12,535 bases of DNA from contig JAGOBX010000053.1 in NCBI GenBank assembly GCA_017999075.1, positions 1 to 12,535 of the forward strand, written 5' to 3'. Within the stretch, counting starts at the first letter, position 1; each line of letters starts with the position of its first letter. Positions 7,258 to 12,535 of the stretch are shown piece by piece. Position numbers and translations under genes: made by a program. Source of the DNA: Candidatus Babelota bacterium (GTDB lineage: Bacteria > JAGOBX01). The notes beneath the pieces are model-generated. The model was not told the DNA's origin, made no database searches, and saw only the letters and a list, made by a program, of their open reading frames with translations.

Positions 7258-7953
7258 ATGCTTGAAATAAAATCTCTTTACTTTTCTTATGATAAACCTG
7301 AAAACGGGTATGTTTTGAAAAATATTGATTTTGCTATTGATAAAGAAGATTCGCTTGCTTTGATAGGTGCAAACGGCAGCGGAAAAACAACATTGTTTTT
7401 GATGTTAACCGGGTTGTATAAGTTTAAAGGCGATATAATAATAGATAAATTGAATTTAAAAAAATACGATGAAAAAGTTTTAAGAAAAAAAATAGGAATA
7501 ATTTTTCAGAATGCCGATGAGCAGTTGTTTATGCCTACTGTATATGACGAATTAAAATTGTCATTAGCTCAACATTACGGTTTTTTAGATGAATCTAAAA
7601 TAGATTATTATTTAAAATGTTTTAATATAGAATCTTTAAAATTCAGAAAAATCGAAAATTTGTCGGCTGGCGAGAAAAAAAAAGTTGCGTTAGTTTCGAT
7701 ATTAATTTATTCACCTGATATTTTACTTCTTGACGAACCGACTGCATTCCTTGATTTAAAAGGATGCAGTGAATTGATCCGCATAATAAATGAACAAAAA
7801 ATTACTAAAATAATTTCAACGCACAATTATTTTTTTGCCAAGGAATGCTGCAATAAGGCGCTGCTTTTGAAAAAAGGAGAAATTTGCGCTTTTGACGAAT
7901 TGGATAAAATAATAAGCGATAAAGAATTGCTTAGTAAGGCTGAAATAATATAA
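7258..7953 (+). CDS. ECF transporter ATPase (EcfA/CbiO-like)
   Basis: The ATP-hydrolysing subunit driving the S/T pair. Walker A is GANGSGKTT (37-45), the Q-loop is FQNADEQLFMPTVYDEL (83-99, with the Q-DEQLF pattern typical of EcfA/CbiO), the signature is LSAGEKKKVAL (135-145), Walker B is ILLLDEP (155-161), and the switch histidine is H189 in STHN. The signature is LSAGE instead of LSGGQ or LSGGE. At 231 residues it lacks the longer C-terminal extension of many EcfA proteins. Only one ATPase is encoded, so it would work as a homodimer, as in CbiO and BioM systems. It starts 6 bases after the T gene with no Shine-Dalgarno sequence, and it is the last gene of the operon. Confidence 0.93.
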   Translation: MLEIKSLYFSYDKPENGYVLKNIDFAIDKEDSLALIGANGSGKTTLFLMLTGLYKFKGDIIIDKLNLKKYDEKVLRKKIGIIFQNADEQLFMPTVYDELKLSLAQHYGFLDESKIDYYLKCFNIESLKFRKIENLSAGEKKKVALVSILIYSPDILLLDEPTAFLDLKGCSELIRIINEQKITKIISTHNYFFAKECCNKALLLKKGEICAFDELDKIISDKELLSKAEII

Positions 7954-8040
7954 TACAAAAATAGAATTGTTTTTTTTGAAATATTTTTTATCATTATCAA
8001 GTATATTCATTTTTATTTATTTTTTCAGGGAGCAATAATT

Positions 8041-8643
8041 ATGATTAAACATTTTATAATAATTATATTTTTCTTTTTCATGTTTTACAATTTAGGGTTC
8101 GGCATTGTTGCCGTTTCAAGTGAAGAGCAGCCGGCGTTAGAAGAACCTAAAATAGTTTATTCATTTAATAACGAGGAAGAAATTAAAGAATTTGCCCAGT
8201 TCGCCCAGTTTAAATTTACTGTTATAAATAAAATTTCAGTTCTTGAAAATTATATAAATCTTGAAAAAAATAATCTTGATGAGATAAACGGACAGCTGCT
8301 CCTGAAATATAAAATTGATCCATCTAAAAATTATTCGCTTGATACTAAAGAAAAAAAAATTTTTGAAACTGAAACAGATTCCGTTCCTGAAATTCAGAAA
8401 AAGGAACCTTCCAGCAAACTGATTTACAATTTTGTTTCAGATGATGACATCAAAAATTTTGTAGCTATGATACAAATAAAACAATCAGTTTTAAACAGAA
8501 TAACTGTTTTACAGGATTATTTATTATCCGAAAAAAATAATATTGACCGAATCAACGGCCAACTTATTTTAAAATATAAGATTGACCCTTCTAAAAATTA
8601 TTCACTTGATCCTGATAAAAAAATAATTGTTGAAACAAAATAA
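8041..8643 (+). CDS. Secreted protein with two copies of a ~74-residue repeat, unknown function
   Basis: A 200-residue protein with an N-terminal hydrophobic segment (about 3-25), a signal peptide or membrane anchor without a lipobox cysteine. The rest is two tandem copies of one module, residues 38-111 and 127-200, aligned without gaps at an offset of 89 residues, about 41 of 74 identical by hand count. Each module has an acidic start, a long amphipathic helix (ISVLENYINLEKNNLDEING in copy 1) and an almost invariant end, LKYKIDPSKNYSLD. I do not recognise the family. GGGAG precedes the ATG at about 8 bases. The 87-base gap after the ATPase gene contains a weak promoter-like pair (TTGTTT, 16 bases, TATCAT at 7967-7994), so it may be expressed separately or by read-through from the ECF operon. 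Confidence 0.8.
   Translation: MIKHFIIIIFFFFMFYNLGFGIVAVSSEEQPALEEPKIVYSFNNEEEIKEFAQFAQFKFTVINKISVLENYINLEKNNLDEINGQLLLKYKIDPSKNYSLDTKEKKIFETETDSVPEIQKKEPSSKLIYNFVSDDDIKNFVAMIQIKQSVLNRITVLQDYLLSEKNNIDRINGQLILKYKIDPSKNYSLDPDKKIIVETK
8149..8637 (+). repeat. Intragenic tandem duplication within the secreted-protein gene
   Basis: Two in-frame copies, at about 8149-8370 and 8416-8637, lie exactly 267 bp apart. The 3' part of each copy (from INGQL to NYSLD) is nearly identical in protein and still similar in DNA, while the 5' parts have diverged widely. This points to an old duplication with strong selection on the C-terminal half of the module, or to later partial conversion. Confidence 0.8.
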
Positions 8644-8682
8644 TCCTCTTGTATAAAAATTACAGAAAAGCAGCAATTTTTC

Positions 8683-8720
8683 AAAATTATATTTAATTTT
8701 TCCTGATTAAATATAATTTT
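8683..8720. terminator. AT-only hairpin between convergent genes, probable bidirectional terminator
   Basis: AAAATTATATTTAA (8683-8696) and its exact complement (8707-8720) form a 14-bp perfect stem with a 10-base loop. It sits between the stop codons of the repeat-protein gene (8643) and the leftward PBP-like gene (8725-8723). The stem contains no G-C pair, so it is a weak version of an intrinsic terminator, although its position is right. A second short hairpin (AAAAATT at 8655-8661 with AATTTTT at 8675-8681) lies beside it. Confidence 0.45.
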
Positions 8721-8722
8721 AA

Positions 8723-9883
8723 TCAATTTGAATTTTTTATTTTTAATACAGGAATCACTCCGGTATTATTTTTATTATACAAATCTATATATGAATATCT
8801 GAGTATAGGCAATACAAGCAATGTAACCGGATTGTTTTTGTATTTTAAAGTCGAACTTAATTTTTCAGTATCATAAATAAAATTTCTGCCATACGGAAGA
8901 TTTAAAATTCCTAACATATAGTAATTTCCGTTTTCCTGATAATATATCGCGCATATTTTATTGCATTTTTCTGCGCCTGTAATTCCAAGAGACATAATAA
9001 CTTTTTTTAAAAATGAAAGATCAAATGAAGTAAAAATTTCATAACCATTATTGGTCAAGTTAATAAAATTTTTTTGATTAATTAAATAATCTTTAAGATA
9101 ATAAAGCATTAAATCATATGATATTCCAGCATCTAAATCATTAAGATACCCTTCATTTTGCACAAAATTAATATTTTTGACGTTAGGTTCAGGATTTTCA
9201 GATTGCCCAATATTGAATTCGTCCGGAAAATATTTTTTGACAAAATTTACAATACTTAAATATTTTTCTTTCATCAAATCAAATTTGAAATTATTTGACT
9301 GAACATGAAAATTAATGTTAGCTAAACAGTAAAGAAGTTCAGCATCACTGAGTTGAGTTATAGTTTTATTAAATAAAAAATATGCTATTGATTCCAATCC
9401 ATAGATACTTTCGGAAAATTTTAAATAATTTATTATTAGTTCTTTGAAATCAAGATCACCCAAATTTTTTCTAAGTTTCGAAATCAGCATTCGTGACTTG
9501 AGCGAATCATCAAAAAAATAAATTTCTTTTAAAATATAATTTTTATAAACGTCTTCAGTTGAAATATTTTTAATGCTGTTCTCTTTATAAAATTCCGGCA
9601 AAAATGTTATAAGGTATTCTTTGTTGAAAAGCAAAGACCATATTTTTTCTTTAACTTCAGACGGGTTTGTGTAAAACCTGAATTGTTTATCAAATAAATA
9701 ATACAGCGGTTTTTGGTCAACGTCATAAATAACAGAAGTTTTGGAAATTTTGAATTTTTCAATTTTTGTTTTATCGGGCATAGAAAAATAATCAACAAGA
9801 ATAGAATAATAAACCGCAATCAAAACCAATATTACAAAAATCGAATAGGTAATAATTTTTAAAAATTTATATAAAAAAATCAT
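8723..9883 (-). CDS. Degenerate class A penicillin-binding-protein-like protein (GT51 relic, no transpeptidase)
   Basis: A 386-residue inner-membrane protein: membrane anchor at 9-30, the rest periplasmic. Its order of motifs follows class A PBPs. SVIYDVDQKPLYYLFD (50-65) matches the pre-glycosyltransferase strand. DFKELIINYLKF (145-156), then IYGLESIAYFLFNKTITQLS (160-179) and DAELLYCLANI (180-190), match the later GT51 segments (usually SKEEILELYLN, GIEAAARTYFGK and L..AEAALLAGL). GYEIFTSFDLSFLKK (280-294) matches the linker to the transpeptidase domain. However, the catalytic EDRxFxxHxG region reads FNKEYLITFLPEF, the GGSTITQQ motif is gone, and the protein ends before any SxxK serine. It is therefore probably a non-catalytic pseudoenzyme. 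Its ATG overlaps the preceding formyltransferase-like stop codon as ATGA, so it is third in the trpC operon. The reading frame is intact, so it is not an obvious pseudogene. Confidence 0.68.
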   Translation of the reverse strand: MIFLYKFLKIITYSIFVILVLIAVYYSILVDYFSMPDKTKIEKFKISKTSVIYDVDQKPLYYLFDKQFRFYTNPSEVKEKIWSLLFNKEYLITFLPEFYKENSIKNISTEDVYKNYILKEIYFFDDSLKSRMLISKLRKNLGDLDFKELIINYLKFSESIYGLESIAYFLFNKTITQLSDAELLYCLANINFHVQSNNFKFDLMKEKYLSIVNFVKKYFPDEFNIGQSENPEPNVKNINFVQNEGYLNDLDAGISYDLMLYYLKDYLINQKNFINLTNNGYEIFTSFDLSFLKKVIMSLGITGAEKCNKICAIYYQENGNYYMLGILNLPYGRNFIYDTEKLSSTLKYKNNPVTLLVLPILRYSYIDLYNKNNTGVIPVLKIKNSN

Positions 9884-10860
9884 AATTGTATTATTTCAGG
9901 AAGTTTGTCTCCGCTTACTCTCGGAGAAATAGTATCGTTTAACTGAATACTTATAAGTTCAATAATTTTATTTTTTGTCATAACTAATAACCCTGAATTT
10001 TCAGAAAAACCTGCCACTTCGCCGGGCATTATTTGACTTCCACAACTTATATCGTTTCTGACTGCTGTTTCCCATAGTATAATGGTTTTTGAGTTTATCG
10101 TAAAAAAAGCGGGATAATAAAAATTTCCTGCTCTAACTATAAGATGTATGTCTTCTGCAGTCATGGATTCAAAATTAATTTCACTGAAAGAACTTTTATA
10201 TGCCGGATAATATTGCCTTTTTGACAAATCCTGTTTAACAGGATTGATTCTTCCTGCTGATATTTCGTTCAGAGTGGATTTTAAAAGTTCAGGACCGTAA
10301 TAATTCATAATTTTAAAATTCAGCGAACTGCCTGTGTCAAAAGGTTCTATATTTATTTTAACTTTTGAAATAATGTTGCCTGCATCAAATTTATCGGTAA
10401 GCAGATGAATTGTGACTCCTGAAAATTTGGCGTTATTTCTTATTGACCATATTACAGGAGACGGTCCGGCAAATTCAGGAAGCAGGGCAGGGTGAATGTT
10501 AATTGCAGTTTTAAAAATATTAATTATTTCATTGGATATTTTTTTATCATAAGTGCAAACAACAAGAGTATCAGCGCCAGAATTTTTTAACTTTGAAATT
10601 AATTTCATATCATTATTCAAATCATCCGTAGTATAACACTGCAAATTATTTTTGAGACATGTATCGGCAATATAATTGTATTTTATATATTCTGAGAAAG
10701 TTTGTTTTCTTATATTTTCCATAACAGAAAGTTCTGAATTCAATAATTTGTTATCAGGCGATGATTCGGTTATTACAATAGAAATGTCAAATTTAGAACT
10801 TATAAGTTTTGACAAACAAACAGAACCTAATCCGATCATTCCTATAAAAACAATTTTCAT
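9880..10860 (-). CDS. Formyltransferase-family protein (methionyl-tRNA formyltransferase-like)
   Basis: A cytoplasmic enzyme that would transfer a formyl group from 10-formyltetrahydrofolate. At 326 residues it is Fmt-sized. The catalytic triad of the family is present: N121 and H123 in INIHPALLP, and D159 in KFDAGNI, with the same 36-residue H-to-D spacing as in Fmt. The C-terminal part (about 215-310) resembles the Fmt C-terminal domain (MTAEDIHLIVRAGNFYYPAFF). Differences from standard Fmt are the lack of the PDxPxGRG loop, AGPSPVIWSI in place of RGxxPIxxAI, and a long replacement stretch at 32-60. It may be a divergent Fmt or a formyltransferase for an amino sugar or another amine. It overlaps trpC at its start and the PBP-like gene at its end by ATGA, so the three are coupled. 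No fmt partner such as def is in view. Confidence 0.75.
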   Translation of the reverse strand: MKIVFIGMIGLGSVCLSKLISSKFDISIVITESSPDNKLLNSELSVMENIRKQTFSEYIKYNYIADTCLKNNLQCYTTDDLNNDMKLISKLKNSGADTLVVCTYDKKISNEIINIFKTAINIHPALLPEFAGPSPVIWSIRNNAKFSGVTIHLLTDKFDAGNIISKVKINIEPFDTGSSLNFKIMNYYGPELLKSTLNEISAGRINPVKQDLSKRQYYPAYKSSFSEINFESMTAEDIHLIVRAGNFYYPAFFTINSKTIILWETAVRNDISCGSQIMPGEVAGFSENSGLLVMTKNKIIELISIQLNDTISPRVSGDKLPEIIQL

Positions 10861-11618
10861 GACTGAAGTCCGTTTAAGGCTGATGCAATATCAAAATTAC
10901 TCATAATTGATTCGCCTATGAGAAATCCGTTATATCCTAATTTATGCAATTTTTTTATGTCTTCCGAATTTTTTATTCCGCTTTCGCTGATATAATATGC
11001 GTCAAGAGATTTTTGGTTAATGATGTTTTCACTTACGGAAAGACTGACTTCAAATGTATCAAGGTTTCTGTTGTTGACTCCTATAATTTCAGGCTTGTAT
11101 TTTACCGCCATTTTATATTCTGTTAAATCGTGTATTTCTGTTATTATTTCAAGATTTAAAGATTTTCCAAGAGCATAAAGGTCTGCATATTCTTTTTCTG
11201 TCAGTATTGAAACTATCAAAAGCATAATATCAGCGCCTGATTCCAAAGTTTCAAAAACCTGTTTTTCGGAAAAAATAAAGTCTTTGCGCAATATAGGTTT
11301 TAATCCGTTTGCATAAGCATATTTTATATAATCAATGCTTCCTAAAAAAAAAGTTTCTTCAGTCAGAATCGAAATTGCGTCCACCAAATTATTATCTTCA
11401 TATATTCTGAAAATAGAATGGAAATCAAAATTTTCCCGTATTATTCCTCGTGACGGTGAAGCTTTTTTTATCTCAGCTATCAAAACAGGTTGTTTTTTTG
11501 TTTTTAGAATATTTAGCAGGCTTTTTGGAGTTTTTTTTATTTTCGGATTTCCTGAAAGTATAATTGAATTTATCTGTTTTTGTTTTGATTCAATGATATT
11601 CTTTAAAAATTTTTTCAT
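10857..11618 (-). CDS. trpC: Indole-3-glycerol phosphate synthase
   Basis: Closes the indole ring by converting CdRP to indole-3-glycerol phosphate in tryptophan synthesis, in the cytoplasm. The 253-residue TIM barrel has all family motifs: IAEIKKASPSRGII (47-60; E49, K51, S54, S56), the catalytic lysine K112 in RKDFIF, E161 in TEIHDLTE, GVNNRNL (180-186), SESGI (211-215) and the phosphate site FLIGESIM (232-239). It appears functional. It is not fused to TrpF, and no other trp gene is in the window, so the pathway genes are scattered or lie elsewhere. It is the first gene of a leftward operon. The ATG lies only 9 bases past a predicted -10 box and lacks a Shine-Dalgarno sequence, so its mRNA may be nearly leaderless. 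Confidence 0.95.
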   Translation of the reverse strand: MKKFLKNIIESKQKQINSIILSGNPKIKKTPKSLLNILKTKKQPVLIAEIKKASPSRGIIRENFDFHSIFRIYEDNNLVDAISILTEETFFLGSIDYIKYAYANGLKPILRKDFIFSEKQVFETLESGADIMLLIVSILTEKEYADLYALGKSLNLEIITEIHDLTEYKMAVKYKPEIIGVNNRNLDTFEVSLSVSENIINQKSLDAYYISESGIKNSEDIKKLHKLGYNGFLIGESIMSNFDIASALNGLQS

Positions 11619-11627
11619 AATTTATAA

Positions 11628-11655
11628 ATTCTATAATATTTTTTATGATAGTCAA
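11628..11655 (-). promoter_or_regulatory. Predicted sigma70-type promoter of the trpC operon
   Basis: On the minus strand TTGACT (11650-11655), a 16-base spacer and TAGAAT (11628-11633), each five of six to consensus. Transcription would start around 11621, only about three bases before the trpC ATG. There is no room for a trp attenuator or T-box. Any tryptophan control would have to act at the promoter or elsewhere. Confidence 0.55.
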
Positions 11656-11706
11656 ATATAATAATTGAAAATATATTTAATTCAAAAATTACGGAAAGAT
11701 ATTGTA

Positions 11707-11799
11707 CTTTTAAATAATTAGTTTACAGCATAAACTTATTATATTAACACTATTTTTATTGATTATCCATTAACCATTTGTAAACTAATTATTTAAAAG
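11707..11799. repeat. Perfect 21-bp inverted repeat with 51-bp spacer
   Basis: The left arm (11707-11727, starting CTTTTAAATAATT and ending GTTTACA) and the right arm (11779-11799) are exact reverse complements over 21 bp. The 51-bp spacer is AT-rich with no open reading frame. The whole unit is 93 bp and lies in the gap between the divergent trpC operon and the thioredoxin-like gene, outside both predicted promoters. No clean target-site duplication flanks it. It could be a small non-autonomous element (MITE-like), a recombinase-invertible segment, or a large regulatory hairpin. No second copy was noticed in this window. Confidence 0.7.
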
Positions 11800-11858
11800 C
11801 AGAGTGTTATATTGAAAAAGGATAATGCATTTTTAATCAGCGTATATTATAATAATTA

Positions 11859-11867
11859 TGTTATAAT
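11859..11867 (+). promoter_or_regulatory. Predicted extended -10 promoter of the thioredoxin-like gene
   Basis: TG at 11859-11860, one base, then a perfect TATAAT at 11862-11867 makes an extended -10 element (TGTTATAAT). There is no convincing -35 box, which extended -10 promoters do not need. Transcription would start near 11874, about 39 bases before the ATG. TATAAT-like strings are frequent in this AT-rich DNA, so this is tentative. Confidence 0.4.
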
Positions 11868-11912
11868 TTTATAAAATATTACAAAATCAGCAGGGATTTT
11901 TTTAAATATACA

Positions 11913-12535
11913 ATGCAAAAGATAATACTATATTTTTTCCTTTTATTATTTTTTGATTACGGAATATTGTTTGCCGGCAATCAGAATAAAATTATAGTAT
12001 TTTACAACAGTGAATGTGATAATTGTATTATTGTCAAAGAAACTGTTCTTGTGCCACTTTTAAAAAAAGAAAATCTAAATTATGAAATATTAGATATAAC
12101 TTTTGCCGATACTTATATGCTGTTTACTGAAATAGAAAAAATAACCGGAGATACTCAAAATTTTGAAACTCCAATAGTTTTATTTAATAATAAACTTTTT
12201 TCAGGAAAAGACGAAATTTTAAATGATTTTACTGATGAAATAGAATATTGCCGCAAAAACAAAATAGATGGTTTTTATAAAAAAAAAATTACCGAAATAA
12301 TTGAACACAAAAATAATATAATAAAAAAAAGATTTGATATCCCGTATTTTTTTAAAAAAGGATGTTCCGAATGTTCAAGAATAGAAAAAGATCTGCAGTT
12401 AATAAAATCGTCCAATCCCCTGATAAATATTATAAAGTTTAATATAACTGATAGTTATTCTACTGTGTTATATGAATCTTTATGTGAAAAGTTCGGAGTC
12501 AACCGTGAAAACAGACTTATAGTTCCAGCAGTATT
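11913..12535 (+). CDS. Secreted protein with two thioredoxin-like CxxC modules (C-terminus beyond the window)
   Basis: An open frame of 207 codons that continues past the right edge. A signal peptide (about 1-21) ends in LFA before GNQ, so the protein is exported. Module 1 (about 26-115): strand IIVFYNSECDNCIIV with C35-x-x-C38, and a cis-proline candidate at P87 (ETPIVLF). Module 2 (about 142 onward): IPYFFKKGCSECSRIEKDL with C151-x-x-C154, then INIIKFNI and the second cis-proline candidate P205 (IVPAV) just before the edge. Both active-site cysteine pairs are present, so a role in periplasmic disulfide exchange or reduction is likely. The missing part might hold membrane segments of the DsbD/CcdA type, but that is inference. 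AGGGA is 16 bases upstream of the ATG, a poor distance. Confidence 0.8.
   Translation, partial: MQKIILYFFLLLFFDYGILFAGNQNKIIVFYNSECDNCIIVKETVLVPLLKKENLNYEILDITFADTYMLFTEIEKITGDTQNFETPIVLFNNKLFSGKDEILNDFTDEIEYCRKNKIDGFYKKKITEIIEHKNNIIKKRFDIPYFFKKGCSECSRIEKDLQLIKSSNPLINIIKFNITDSYSTVLYESLCEKFGVNRENRLIVPAV

Noticed and set aside
7816-8010. Minus-strand open frame of 64 codons
   Set aside because: It is antisense to the end of the ATPase gene and the following gap. The composition is a by-product of AT-rich sequence, with no ribosome site or family features.
9607-9819. Second minus-strand frame of 70 codons inside the PBP-like gene
   Set aside because: It overlaps the better-supported 386-codon frame on the same strand. 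I considered a frameshift joining the two, but the main frame shows continuous PBP-like motifs.
10676-10906. Plus-strand open frame across the formyltransferase/trpC junction
   Set aside because: It is antisense to two well-supported overlapping genes, with no motif of its own.
10944-11661. Two plus-strand open frames (10944-11126 and 11335-11661)
   Set aside because: Both are antisense to trpC, which carries every catalytic motif. The hydrophobic look comes from complementing lysine-rich codons.
11707-11799. Integron attC site or XerCD/dif-like site at the inverted repeat
   Set aside because: The arms are perfectly paired and lack the GTTRRRY/RYYYAAC core sites and the unpaired bulge bases of attC. 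The dif core is also absent.
1-12535. tRNA or rRNA genes, CRISPR array, transposase genes
   Set aside because: I looked on both strands and saw no cloverleaf with GGTTCGAATC-like T-loops, no conserved rRNA stretches, no regular spacer-repeat pattern and no DDE or serine/tyrosine recombinase motifs.

Overview
This window is strongly AT-rich (well under one third G+C by eye, not computed) and densely coded. It comes from a Gram-negative bacterium: there is a TonB-dependent outer-membrane receptor, several proteins with signal peptides, and a relic of a peptidoglycan synthase. TTG starts are used, and genes inside operons mostly lack a Shine-Dalgarno sequence while operon-first genes often have a good one. 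I cannot assign a phylum from sequence alone. An AT-rich, deep-branching Gram-negative lineage would fit, but that is inference.

Left part (1-3565): a partial hisI runs leftwards off the edge and diverges from a five-gene rightward run. That run is rpiB (ribose-5-phosphate isomerase B), a ComEB-type dCMP deaminase, a 90-residue CxxC/coiled-coil protein, a family 2 glycosyltransferase, and a membrane-anchored protein with a DUF2007-like N-terminus and C-terminal TPRs. The hisI/rpiB gap holds back-to-back sigma70-type promoters.

Middle part (3566-7953): a second rightward operon with its own promoter, overlapped by an operator-like inverted repeat. It encodes a TonB-dependent receptor, an ECF-type S component, a class I SAM methyltransferase, an EcfT-like protein and an EcfA-like ATPase. 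Together these look like a complete two-membrane uptake route for one scarce nutrient, with a methyltransferase embedded in it. The substrate is unknown. This is the best candidate in the window for an undescribed system. It is followed by a gene for a secreted protein built from two copies of a roughly 74-residue repeat.

Right part (8644-12535): a leftward operon reads trpC, a formyltransferase-like gene, then a degenerate class A penicillin-binding-protein-like gene, joined by two ATGA overlaps. It converges on the repeat-protein gene at an AT-only hairpin. A 21-bp perfect inverted repeat with a 51-bp spacer sits upstream of trpC. Beyond it a partial gene runs off the right edge, encoding a secreted protein with two thioredoxin-like CxxC modules.
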